A stretch of 64,000 nucleotides of DNA, taken from the NCBI GenBank assembly GCA_050305935.1, contig JBNLGG010000005.1, positions 1-64,000 on the forward strand. Direction: 5' to 3'. Shown in pieces: positions 16,814-24,434 of the stretch (position 1 is the stretch's first letter; every line of letters begins with the position of its first letter). The DNA comes from CAJXNP01 sp050305935. GTDB taxonomy: Bacteria; Bacteroidota; Bacteroidia; Cytophagales; Cyclobacteriaceae. Below the pieces are notes generated by a model, which saw only the letters and a program-made list of their open reading frames with translations, made no database searches and was not told the DNA's origin. The position numbers and the translations under genes are program-made.

Positions 16814-17332
16814 TTATTCAAAATCCTTGTAAAGCAGACTGGGTTGGATGCCCTGGTTCATCTGGTATTTTCCACTTTTATACAATTCATATTCACCTTC
16901 GATGGTGTGGAAATAAAGCTGGCAAACTTCGACACCCGGGTATATCTTAATTGGCTTGATGCAGAAGATTTCCAATGTCCAGAAGCCCGAGAAACCCACA
17001 TCACCGAAACCGGCCGTCACATGCACAAACATCCCCAAGCGGCCAATGGAAGACCTGCCCTCCAGCATCGGTACATACGATTTTGTCTCCGTGTATTCCA
17101 GTGTACGGCCAAGATACAACTGTCCCGGCTGGAGTACATAGCCGCTCTCCGGGATTTCGAATTTAGTGGCCGGGTTAGGCTTTTTCATGTCCAGGTCGTC
17201 ATTGTCATAAGTCATCAGCACATTGTGAAGCCTGAGATTGTAACTGTTTGGGTTAAGTAATTTAGGATCGTACGGATCGATCATTATATTTTTACCGATC
17301 TGTTTTTCTATTTCTTTTCCTGATAAAATCAT
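16814..17332 (-). CDS. dcd: dCTP deaminase
   Basis: A 172-residue protein starting at the ATG of MILSGKEIEKQIG, the canonical Dcd start; the open frame reaches nine residues further upstream but without support. Conserved blocks are LNPNSYNLRL, LEGRSSIGRLG, VHVTAGFGDVGFSG with the catalytic Glu in WTLEIF, and VCQLYF. Dcd deaminates dCTP to dUTP, the first step towards dTMP. GMFVHVTAGFGD and the presence of both catalytic Ser-Arg and Glu residues indicate an active enzyme; the mono- versus bifunctional (Dcd-Dut) type cannot be decided here. It diverges from the Fur-family gene. Confidence 0.92.
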   Translation of the reverse strand: MILSGKEIEKQIGKNIMIDPYDPKLLNPNSYNLRLHNVLMTYDNDDLDMKKPNPATKFEIPESGYVLQPGQLYLGRTLEYTETKSYVPMLEGRSSIGRLGMFVHVTAGFGDVGFSGFWTLEIFCIKPIKIYPGVEVCQLYFHTIEGEYELYKSGKYQMNQGIQPSLLYKDFE

Positions 17333-17382
17333 TGAATGGAAGTTTAAAAAAAAATGCATGAATTAGGCCGCTAATATACTAT

Positions 17383-17479
17383 GCATACAGCTACCATGCA
17401 GAGCATACAGCAATAAATTTTAGGGATGCTTAGTATATAATTGACTGTATTGTTGGTAATTAACCCAAAGTGACTGTAT
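17383..17479. promoter_or_regulatory. Four ATACAG/CTGTAT boxes between dcd and Fur-family gene
   Basis: GCATACAGC occurs twice, at 17383-17391 and 17403-17411, exactly 20 bp apart. TGACTGTATT occurs twice, at 17442-17451 and 17471-17480. The common core ATACAG is thus present twice on each strand in a mirrored order. Such spacing on one face of the helix is operator-like. The bound regulator is unknown; the adjacent Fur-family protein is one candidate. Confidence 0.4.
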
Positions 17480-17515
17480 TTTCGTTATTTAGAAAGCAGG
17501 AAAGGATAGAATATC

Positions 17516-17971
17516 ATGACACCGGAGAAATTTCAGGAAATCAGGGAGATTTTTACACAGTATCTCGAAGAAAAGCAGTTGAGAAAGACCCCGGAGCGTT
17601 TTGCCATCCTGGAGGAGATATACTTGAACGAAGGGCATTTTGACGTGGAATCCCTTTACATCAACATGAAAAACAAAAATTACCGGGTAAGCCGGGCCAC
17701 GGTCTACAATACGCTGGACCTGCTCCTTGAATGTGACCTGGTCAAAAAACACCAATTCGGTAAAAACCTTTCCCTTTACGAAAAAGCCCACGGCTACCGC
17801 CAGCATGACCACGTGATCTGCACCAAATCGGAGCAGATCTTTGAATTCTGCGACCCGCGTGTTCAGCAAATACAAAAGCTCGTGGAAGAAACCTTTGACT
17901 TCACCGTCACCAGCCATTCCCTCTATTTTTACGGCTATCTGAATAAGGAAAAAGTGAAGCAGGTAGAATAG
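17516..17971 (+). CDS. Fur-family transcriptional regulator (Fur/PerR type)
   Basis: A 151-residue Fur-family protein. The DNA-binding domain contains KTPERFAILEEI, HFDVESLYINM and RVSRATVYNTLDLLLECDLV, the classical Fur winged helix with recognition helix SRATVYNTL. The dimerisation domain has HGYRQHDHVICTKSEQIFEF. Only single Cys residues (in VICTK and EFCDPR) are present, so the structural CxxC zinc sites of Zur-like members are missing. It may be iron- or peroxide-responsive, but the metal cannot be assigned. It diverges from dcd, with repeated CTGTAT boxes in the shared region. Confidence 0.85.
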   Translation: MTPEKFQEIREIFTQYLEEKQLRKTPERFAILEEIYLNEGHFDVESLYINMKNKNYRVSRATVYNTLDLLLECDLVKKHQFGKNLSLYEKAHGYRQHDHVICTKSEQIFEFCDPRVQQIQKLVEETFDFTVTSHSLYFYGYLNKEKVKQVE

Positions 17972-18067
17972 AAATTTTTGTTATCATCGAAGGCATTAAC
18001 ATATGTTAATGTAACTGCTGTTTGTCTCCTTTAATTTTGGGATCAATATTATTAATCTATATCCCAA

Positions 18068-18421
18068 ATGAACTATACTATTTTGATCCTTTACCGTGCT
18101 ACCCATCACTCGCTGGCCTTGACGAGACAACAAAGAAATGAATTTTTCTCAAGTGAAATTCTACCGATAGTCCAGCAGTTTGAAGGAAGGCTGACAGTTC
18201 GGTTTTTTGATAGCGAAGCATTTCATGCTACTACATCTGATTTTCTTATTATAAATTGTGAGGAGCTACAGGATTATTACTATTTCATGGAATACGTCCG
18301 TGATACAGCGCTTTTTAGCAAGCTTTATATTGAACTCAATGATATAATTACAGGAATCGAAAATGGCTTTCAACATTTTGAAGAAAAGGAAAAAAGTGGA
18401 TATTCGGTCAATCATTATTAA
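18068..18421 (+). CDS. Darcynin-like protein
   Basis: A 117-residue cytoplasmic protein. MNYTILILYRATHHSLALTR, then QRNEFFSSEILPIV, FFDSEAFHATTSDFLI and YYFMEYVRDTALF resemble the darcynin family, a poorly studied group of about 110-120 residues named from Acinetobacter; identification is from memory of the pattern. The fold is probably a ferredoxin-like alpha/beta barrel of the kind used in dimeric small-molecule binding proteins. It follows the Fur-family gene by 96 bp, which could contain its own promoter. Confidence 0.55.
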   Translation: MNYTILILYRATHHSLALTRQQRNEFFSSEILPIVQQFEGRLTVRFFDSEAFHATTSDFLIINCEELQDYYYFMEYVRDTALFSKLYIELNDIITGIENGFQHFEEKEKSGYSVNHY

Positions 18422-18575
18422 TCAATGCCAGAACTTGCAATTACTCTTTTTATGGTAAAAGTTTATAACCATTTGTCATCTCTTTTACTTTGACTTCCAA
18501 GTCGTTAAGCTTTCGTGATATTTGTGTGATCTTTTTTAAGGACCTTCCTTATCTAACAAATCAAATCAACATATC

Positions 18576-19025
18576 ATGAAAACTTTAAAATCAATCGCGA
18601 TCATTTTATCATTTGGATTCATCACCTTTAGCTGTCAGGATAATGAAGTCAATCCTGTCGCCTCTGACTCATCCATTGTTGCACCATCCTCGCCCAGCAA
18701 TGCAAGGACAGGACGCGCAATGGTAATGGCAGATTGCCAGGTGTATCGCACTATAGTGACACCTGCTTCTTTCAATCCATCGAGTACACCTTTTGATAAT
18801 TTATATGCCGGTTTTTTTAAAGATGGTGCGGGATTAATTTCTGATGCTAAGCCGGGTGATCAAGACTATAATGGCGGTAGATGGCGCATGTTCACATTGA
18901 AAGAAGGTGTGGATCCTGCTAAATATGACGAAGCATGTTCGGCAGAAGATCTTGATATGGATGACTTTGTGTCAACAGGAAATTATTTTGAATGTCCCCT
19001 TTTACCTACTAAGGAAGACAATTAA
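18576..19025 (+). CDS. Hypothetical lipoprotein
   Basis: A 149-residue protein with a signal peptide ending ITFSC, a lipobox that predicts lipid anchoring. A Ser/Pro/Asn-rich linker follows (residues about 28-48). The rest contains four Cys (two of them CQVYR and ECPLL) and motifs GGRWRMFTLKEG and LDMDDF; I recognise no family. It is transcribed towards the Zur operon and shares a bidirectional-looking terminator with it (19048-19083). Confidence 0.65.
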   Translation: MKTLKSIAIILSFGFITFSCQDNEVNPVASDSSIVAPSSPSNARTGRAMVMADCQVYRTIVTPASFNPSSTPFDNLYAGFFKDGAGLISDAKPGDQDYNGGRWRMFTLKEGVDPAKYDEACSAEDLDMDDFVSTGNYFECPLLPTKEDN

Positions 19026-19047
19026 TTATTGAATGGTTCATCTTAGG

Positions 19048-19083
19048 TGAGGTTGTATCAATTATAGAACAACCTCATTTTTT
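19048..19083 (+). terminator. Rho-independent terminator after lipoprotein gene
   Basis: Perfect arms TGAGGTTGT (19048-19056) and ACAACCTCA (19069-19077) form a stem with a 12-nt loop, followed by a run of six T (19078-19083). It terminates the rightward lipoprotein gene and also separates it from the convergent zur gene, which begins its stop codon at 19085. Confidence 0.8.
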
Positions 19084-19084
19084 G

Positions 19085-19519
19085 TCATTTTTGTAGACAT
19101 TGATCACAAATCCCATTCACCAGCACATTGATATCACTAATTATGTAAGTATCGGGGACATTTATTTTCGGAATAGCCACAGATTCCATGCAAATGGTTT
19201 GACCACAATGATCACATTTAAAATGGACATGGCTGTGGTTATGCGTAGAGGATGAACAATTTTCATTGCATAATGCATATTTAATCCCCCCTTCATCATC
19301 CAGTATTTTATGGATCAGTCCGTTATCAACAAATGATTTCAGGGTCCGGTAGATGGTCACGCGGTCGTATTCGGCATGGAGCTCCTGCTCTAACAGTCCC
19401 TGCGTCAGCGCATAATTATGACGCTGAAAGCATTCCAGTATTTTCACCCGACAGTCGGTGTTGCGAAGCTTTCTTTTTCGCAATAAACCGACTGGGTCAT
19501 CATGTATGTGATCAGACAT
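19085..19519 (-). CDS. zur: Zur-like Fur-family regulator
   Basis: A 144-residue protein. The Fur-type winged helix is present: CRVKILECFQRHNYALTQGL and YDRVTIYRTLKSFVDNGLI. The C-terminal domain has two CxxC pairs, FKCDHCGQTIC and GICDQCLQK, the structural zinc site of Zur/Fur, and a His-rich SSSTHNHSHVHF metal-sensing loop. The assignment as a zinc regulator rests on its place as the last gene of the TonB-receptor operon and on the perfect palindrome over the operon promoter; the Zur symbol is therefore an inference. It is 6 bp from the lipoprotein gene. Confidence 0.8.
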   Translation of the reverse strand: MSDHIHDDPVGLLRKRKLRNTDCRVKILECFQRHNYALTQGLLEQELHAEYDRVTIYRTLKSFVDNGLIHKILDDEGGIKYALCNENCSSSTHNHSHVHFKCDHCGQTICMESVAIPKINVPDTYIISDINVLVNGICDQCLQK

Positions 19520-19525
19520 GTGAAA

Positions 19526-20143
19526 TTATTTGGCTACGACGACACCAAAAGACACATCTACCTCCGTTGAGCCAGTCGAAACAGTAGATGAAGCGGATTT
19601 TAAATCCGGCTGATGCTTTAGCACGATTCGTAGATCTCCCGTCATATCCTGATTGGCTGTGGTCCATTTTGTTTGCAATCCAATGGGAAGACCGTTAGTG
19701 TCTTCATCCTGGTATCGTACATTTTCCCGATTAGTATTGATATCGCCATTAGAAGGACTGAAAAACAATCCGGTAGTCCAGCCAAAAAAGATCATGTGGT
19801 CATTACCTTCTACGCGAATTTCTTCCGTAATATCTTCTTCCGGAGTCGCAAGGTGATTGACAAATTCGATCTCCATGTCGTATTCCAGGTTGTATTCCAG
19901 GTTTATCGGGCCTTCAGCTTCAATATCCTGCGGTCCGTCTCCATCGGGATCAACTGCACTAACGGAAATGGTGGTTCCTCCGACAGTAGGTGTAAAATGA
20001 ACCGTGATTTTAGAGATTACTTCCTCCACATTTTCCTTTTCGGGTTCATCCGGTTTACAGTTTGAAAATGAAAAAATCATGAATGCCATCAAGAAACTAA
20101 AAGTGATAGATGATACCCATTTTGAGGTTTTGTCCTTTGTCAT
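19526..20143 (-). CDS. Zinc-operon lipoprotein ('type 1 periplasmic binding fold' family name)
   Basis: A 205-residue protein with a signal segment followed by FSFSNCKPDEPE, a lipobox-like Cys. The beta-rich mature part contains VDPDGDGPQDIEAEGP, LATPEEDITEEIRVEGNDHM and LPIGLQTKWTTANQDMTGDL, with DLRIVLKHQPDLK near the C-terminus. I recognise this set of motifs from Bacteroidota proteins annotated as 'type 1 periplasmic binding fold superfamily', which tend to sit beside TonB receptors and Zur. It probably serves zinc capture or delivery at the outer membrane. Its start overlaps the end of the receptor gene by 47 bp, implying translational coupling. Confidence 0.75.
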   Translation of the reverse strand: MTKDKTSKWVSSITFSFLMAFMIFSFSNCKPDEPEKENVEEVISKITVHFTPTVGGTTISVSAVDPDGDGPQDIEAEGPINLEYNLEYDMEIEFVNHLATPEEDITEEIRVEGNDHMIFFGWTTGLFFSPSNGDINTNRENVRYQDEDTNGLPIGLQTKWTTANQDMTGDLRIVLKHQPDLKSASSTVSTGSTEVDVSFGVVVAK

Positions 20144-22502
20144 ATGTGTAGTATTTTAATCTGTTAGTATTGTTCTTATATGTTGTATTCAATAGGTTTT
20201 CTCCGCTCAGTTTTAATTCCAGGGAGTTTTTCTCCCATACCTTGTGTAGTGAGACACCAGCTTCCAGTAGAAAATAGGAAGGTGGAGTGGTAATAAAATC
20301 ATAGTTACCTCCATTCTCCGGGAATGACAGGTCAGGGGCATTAATATCAATAGTAATTGGTGAATACTTTTGTTCAAACGTGTAATTACCCTTGACAAAT
20401 ACATCAATGTGGTCCAGTTTTTCGACATTTTCTATGTGCCAGGTTATTCCGGCATTCAGACGATTGGCAGGTATGTAAAGAAAATAATCTTCGTTAGACA
20501 GATCTCTGGCGTAGAGATAGGAATAGAGCATATTTAAAGACAGGTACCGGGTCATGTCGTACTGAAAGTCCATGTCAAGCCCGGTAAATAATGCCCGGGT
20601 TTGCCGGTATCTGAAGGTTGGCATCGTTCCCCTCACTGAGTTGGTAACGCCGCTCGATTTCAGGTAAAAAAAGTTGTTGATCGATTGATAGTAAGCACTC
20701 GCATCAAAGTGGAATTTGTCTCCATGGAATTCGTAGGTTCCCACGAATTTTATGCTGCCCTCGCTTTTCAAACCAACATTTGATGCGTCAATGATTTCAT
20801 TGTTGTCGTCCAAAAGAAATCCATACTCAATAGCAGCAGCGCTTTGATGTGTTCCATAACTGTATAGCTCAGCCACGTGCGGAGGGCGCCATCCGGTGGA
20901 AATATTCACAATGAAAATATTCCGTTGATCCGGTGTAAAACGAAAGCCTGCCAGGCCTGAGAAATTGAGGAAATTGTAGCTTGCGCGAAAGGGTTCATTT
21001 TTATAATCCCGGCCTGCCACGTCAAATGCCTGGTAGTCCATCCGGCCGCCAAACTCCAATGTGAATTTGTTGAGTTTATATCTGTCAATCGCAAAAAGTC
21101 CACCAGAAACTGAGTTGTAATTGGGGATGAAGGGAATGGTTTGGGTGCCTGGTATATTTTTGTTTTGCTGGTAGATGACGTTTGATCCTATATTTAATTG
21201 GTGTCTGCCAAAGGTATTGATTTCAAAATCGAGGTCAAGGTTGTGTGTCGACAATTGCAGGTCCATGGATGGAATGTTAACCAGGTTGCCACGCCGGATG
21301 TCAAACTCCCTTCGGTTATTTAATTGGAATCCATATTGAAGTTTTAAGTTGTTTTCACCCAGGTCCCAGTTAGATTTTAATTTGATCAGGGAATGATTAG
21401 ATGTTTGTTTCGGCGCATTTATCTGGTAGGAAAAATCCTCCGTCCCCGGCGGAAGTTCGCTATTGACCGCATTGACAAAATCCTCGAGACTATTGATAAG
21501 GCCTACTGTTTTAAGAATTCCTAATTCTGTATTGAAGTAACTGACAAATAACTCATGGTCCGAATGATCGTATTTTTTCCCAATCGCTGTAGAAAAATTA
21601 TATTCTTCCATACCTGTATTGGTCAGGTGATATTCCGGAGTATTCAGGTCGCCACCTTTTTTAAAGGTTCCCTGTACTCTCCATGCCCAATTCTTCTCCA
21701 TGGCTGATTCTACCATTGCAGATGATGTTAGCACTCCTCCATTACTTTGGCCTGCCAGGATTACTTTTCCGGAAATCTCTTTTTCTGAGGGAAGGGGCGC
21801 CGGTAAAACGAGGATAACCCCTCCAAGGGCACCGGAACCATATTTCACCGAAGCCGATCCTTTGATCACTTCCATCCGGTCAGCGATGAGCGGATCAATG
21901 GCAGGGGCGTGCTCTGCTCCCCACTGCTGCCCTTCATAACGGATGCCGTTGTTCAGGATAAGAATTCTATTGGAATTAAGCCCCTGAATGACAGGTTTTG
22001 CAATATTGCCACCAGTCTGTAGCATATTTACACCACTGATTCCCATCAATGACTCCCCAAGCGAGCTGCCCGCGGTTGCTTCAATTTTGTCTGCATTGAT
22101 ATTTTGAATGTTCTGGCTCTCAAAGGCAGCGGATTTATTCTTTCCAAGGACGATGACGCTTTCCAGTAATTTGGCATCCTGCGCCAGGAAGACCTTCAGG
22201 AATTCCGCATGGTCTGAATGGACGGCTATTGTTTTAGCCTTGTAACCCGTGTAGCTGATTTCAATTTGAAGATCGCACTCACAAATTTTTGTTAGTTGAA
22301 AGAAGCCTTTTTCATCCGCTGATACACCGGTGTTGCTTGCAAGGATTTTGATATTAGCAAATGATAGAGGCTCCCCGGTTTCAATGTCCACCACGCTGCC
22401 AGAAACGATACAGCTACATTGGTGCGAGCAGGGACAGTCTTGCTGCGCAAGGGAAGTGTGAAAGGTAATGCTAGCTAGTGCAGCAATGAAAAGTCGCCTC
22501 AT
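20097..22502 (-). CDS. TonB-dependent outer membrane receptor, probable zinc uptake
   Basis: An 801-residue receptor. After a signal peptide (1-20) the mature N-terminus is Cys/His-rich (CPCSHQCSC, residues 23-31). Residues about 32-105 form a carboxypeptidase-regulatory-like domain (VSGSVVDIETGEPLSFANI). The plug (about 130-235) has GLNSNRILILNNGIRYEGQQ and VKYGSGALGGVILVLP, and the remainder is a beta-barrel ending in YHF, the typical aromatic C-terminus. The gene heads an operon with the lipoprotein and Zur and starts 41 bp after the zinc-type palindrome, so it probably takes up a zinc chelate; the ligand is unproven. The C-terminus overlaps the next gene. Confidence 0.9.
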   Translation of the reverse strand: MRRLFIAALASITFHTSLAQQDCPCSHQCSCIVSGSVVDIETGEPLSFANIKILASNTGVSADEKGFFQLTKICECDLQIEISYTGYKAKTIAVHSDHAEFLKVFLAQDAKLLESVIVLGKNKSAAFESQNIQNINADKIEATAGSSLGESLMGISGVNMLQTGGNIAKPVIQGLNSNRILILNNGIRYEGQQWGAEHAPAIDPLIADRMEVIKGSASVKYGSGALGGVILVLPAPLPSEKEISGKVILAGQSNGGVLTSSAMVESAMEKNWAWRVQGTFKKGGDLNTPEYHLTNTGMEEYNFSTAIGKKYDHSDHELFVSYFNTELGILKTVGLINSLEDFVNAVNSELPPGTEDFSYQINAPKQTSNHSLIKLKSNWDLGENNLKLQYGFQLNNRREFDIRRGNLVNIPSMDLQLSTHNLDLDFEINTFGRHQLNIGSNVIYQQNKNIPGTQTIPFIPNYNSVSGGLFAIDRYKLNKFTLEFGGRMDYQAFDVAGRDYKNEPFRASYNFLNFSGLAGFRFTPDQRNIFIVNISTGWRPPHVAELYSYGTHQSAAAIEYGFLLDDNNEIIDASNVGLKSEGSIKFVGTYEFHGDKFHFDASAYYQSINNFFYLKSSGVTNSVRGTMPTFRYRQTRALFTGLDMDFQYDMTRYLSLNMLYSYLYARDLSNEDYFLYIPANRLNAGITWHIENVEKLDHIDVFVKGNYTFEQKYSPITIDINAPDLSFPENGGNYDFITTPPSYFLLEAGVSLHKVWEKNSLELKLSGENLLNTTYKNNTNRLKYYTYDKGQNLKMGIIYHF

Positions 22503-22521
22503 AATTTATTGATTGAGGCAG

Positions 22522-22567
22522 CAAAACTAAGTTGCTGAATTCATTTTTGCAACATTGTTGCAAAAAT
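22522..22567 (-). promoter_or_regulatory. Promoter of zinc operon with palindromic Zur-box-like operator
   Basis: A perfect palindrome of 11-bp arms, ATTTTTGCAAC (22543-22553) and GTTGCAAAAAT (22557-22567), surrounds ATT. On the minus strand the -7 element TAGTTTTG (complement of 22522-22529) follows 20 bp after a TTG inside the palindrome (complement of 22550-22552), so the operator covers the -33 region. The start codon of the receptor gene is at 22502, giving a short leader. Metal-loaded Zur would block the promoter. Binding is inferred. Confidence 0.8.
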
Positions 22568-22591
22568 ACATGTTAAACAGCCATCAAACCA

Positions 22592-23110
22592 TCAGGACGG
22601 GTCAGTATCCTGCGCGAATTGAATTACTTGTCCTTCCTTCACATCGAACCTGTCGCAAAACCCGGCGGCAGTTTCTACCACATACATGGCGGGTTTCATG
22701 GAGGGAATGTTTGTTTCGGAGTAGGGCGGAGTATGCTTGTAAATGGAAACAATCTCCATATTGGCATTCACATATATAATGTCCAAGGACATTTTGGTGT
22801 TTTTCATCCAGAAAGATTGCAGTTCTTCGTAATCAAAAACGAAAAGCATTCCTTTGTTGTAATCCATTGAGCTTCGGTACATCATCCCCTGGGCGCGCTC
22901 ACGATTATTGTCTGCGATTTCGATATCGATGGTTTTAACGGAGTCATCTTCATTGAAAAAAGTCAAAACACCCTCTTTTTCAAATTGAGGCTCAGAGGGT
23001 TCGGTAACGGTTTCGATTCGCTTGGTTCCGCCTTTCTTGCCGCATTGGGTGAAGACAAGGGGACAAGATAGGAGCATTAATAGCAAAAAGGATCTTACGA
23101 AATAATTCAT
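22592..23110 (-). CDS. DUF192 domain-containing protein, secreted
   Basis: A 172-residue protein with an N-terminal hydrophobic segment ending LVFTQC; lipid attachment is possible though the lipobox is atypical. The DUF192 domain spans the last 120 residues: DIEIADNNRERAQGMMYRSS, GMLFVFDYEELQSFWMKNT, LDIIYVNANMEIVSIYKHTPPYS and YVVETAAGFCDRF. DUF192 is a small beta-rich domain (about 110 residues) of unknown function, usually found in secreted proteins. Its ATG faces the tRNA gene, and the end lies 90 bp upstream of the zinc-operon start on the same strand. Confidence 0.88.
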   Translation of the reverse strand: MNYFVRSFLLLMLLSCPLVFTQCGKKGGTKRIETVTEPSEPQFEKEGVLTFFNEDDSVKTIDIEIADNNRERAQGMMYRSSMDYNKGMLFVFDYEELQSFWMKNTKMSLDIIYVNANMEIVSIYKHTPPYSETNIPSMKPAMYVVETAAGFCDRFDVKEGQVIQFAQDTDPS

Positions 23111-23257
23111 GGTAATTCTTGTAACTGAAATAAAACCACGATATTATGAAATAACTGACAAAGCAGCGCCCATTTGATTTAAAATTTTAGAAACGGAAGG
23201 AAATTCATCCTTAAAATATTTAAATATAAAATTCTAATATTAAATTGCGCACCCTTT

Positions 23258-23332
23258 GGGATCTTAGCTCAGTTGGTTTAGAGCGCTGCCTTGACAGGGC
23301 AGAGGTCGTGGGTTCGAATCCCTCAGATCCCA
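23258..23332 (+). tRNA. tRNA-Val(GAC)
   Basis: A standard tRNA cloverleaf of 75 bases without encoded CCA. The acceptor stem is GGGATCT paired with AGATCCC, the D-arm reads GCTCAGTTGGTTTAGAGC, and the T-arm carries GTGGGTTCGAATCCCTC. The anticodon stem is CTGCC/GGCAG around the loop TTGACAG, giving anticodon GAC (valine). The base after the acceptor is the discriminator A. Confidence 0.95.
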
Positions 23333-23348
23333 CTAGCCAGTTTTGAGT

Positions 23349-23380
23349 GTGAGTCCCCGGTTTTGAGACCTGGGATTCAC
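23349..23380 (+). terminator. Hairpin just downstream of tRNA-Val
   Basis: GTGAGTCCCCGGT (23349-23361) can pair with ACCTGGGATTCAC (23368-23380) with two mismatches and a 6-nt loop. Position 17 bp after the tRNA suggests a role in 3' end formation, although there is no T-run. Confidence 0.4.
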
Positions 23381-23429
23381 AGTCAATCTCTTCAAAGACG
23401 ACTTCGAAACAATTCCTGAGAAACTCCTG

Positions 23430-24434
23430 CTACTTATAAAAATTCTTTTTAAAAGCGTGAAACTCGTCCTTCCGCAGAATAACCCGTTTCCAGTACGCCT
23501 TAATAAACCCCAACCCATAGCCCAACATTTGAGTTAGGGATGCGCGCAATGATAATAGGCCAATACCAACACTTTTATTTTTAATAGTTGCTTCCAGAAA
23601 AATTGCAAAAAAGTATATAACAAATGGAAGGACTGGAATAATGGAACGAAAAGCTCCGGAGTAAATAATCGCCATCGGCAATAGAAGGGTAAAAGCAGCG
23701 GGAAAGAAATGTAATAATTTCAGGGATTGGGGATGTCTGAAATAAAGGTTGATCCTTGCAATGCCGGAGTTGTAAACTTGTTTATAAAACTGCCTGAAAT
23801 TCGTCCTGCGCTTATGGTATACAAAACATTCGGGAATCAGTATGGACGTAAAGCCAGCCTCGATGATCCGGATACTGAAATCGATATCTTCCCCGAACCG
23901 CATGGACATAAACCCTTTTGTTTCTTCAAAAACTTTCCGGCTGATGCCCATATTAAAACTTCGTGGATGGAATTTTTCAACTGATTTTTTGTTGCCACGT
24001 ATTCCCCCCGTCGTAAAAATGGAAGTCATGGAAAAGTTAATGGCTTTTTGCACCGGGGTAAAAGAATCGTCAGCGGCATCCGGCCCACCAAAAGCATCGA
24101 ACTGTTCTTTTGAAAAACGCTTTTCCAGCATTTTAAAATAATCTTGAGGTATCAGGCAGTCGGAATCAAAAAAAACAAAAAAGTCACATTGAGCCTTGAG
24201 GCAACCATAATTTCGTGTCAATCCCGGCCCTTCGTTGTCCTTATAAAAATATTTGATGTCAAGCCGGTCAGCGTACTTTTCACACACTTTGTCCCCGCGT
24301 TGCAGGGAGCCGTCGTCTACGATGATAACTTCGAAATTCGGAAAGGACTGCCTTGTAAGCGACTCCAAAAGTTCATTAATTTCAGCGGGACGATTATACA
24401 GAGGTATAACAATGGAAAATAACGGTCTTGCCAC
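23430..24434 (-). CDS. Family 2 glycosyltransferase, membrane-associated
   Basis: A 334-residue protein beginning with a GTG codon (MARPLFSIVIPLYNRPAEI) that overlaps the stop of the next gene by one base. GT-A signatures are FEVIIVDDGS, the DxD motif FVFFDSD, and FGEDIDFSIRII (ED-like acceptor-binding motif). Two hydrophobic segments at residues about 255-285 and 290-315 suggest membrane anchoring. Members transfer sugars from nucleotide donors to lipid- or surface-linked acceptors; donor and acceptor are unknown. The gene follows the other GT2 gene and the tRNA gene. Confidence 0.85.
   Translation of the reverse strand: MARPLFSIVIPLYNRPAEINELLESLTRQSFPNFEVIIVDDGSLQRGDKVCEKYADRLDIKYFYKDNEGPGLTRNYGCLKAQCDFFVFFDSDCLIPQDYFKMLEKRFSKEQFDAFGGPDAADDSFTPVQKAINFSMTSIFTTGGIRGNKKSVEKFHPRSFNMGISRKVFEETKGFMSMRFGEDIDFSIRIIEAGFTSILIPECFVYHKRRTNFRQFYKQVYNSGIARINLYFRHPQSLKLLHFFPAAFTLLLPMAIIYSGAFRSIIPVLPFVIYFFAIFLEATIKNKSVGIGLLSLRASLTQMLGYGLGFIKAYWKRVILRKDEFHAFKKNFYK

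Noticed and set aside
16697..17260. 187-residue open frame opposite dcd and the phosphoesterase
   Set aside because: It crosses two clear genes on the other strand and lacks any domain, so it is a shadow.
23258..23430. tRNA-Val as an integration site for a mobile element
   Set aside because: No repeat of the tRNA 3' end and no integrase gene is visible downstream; the next genes are ordinary glycosyltransferases.
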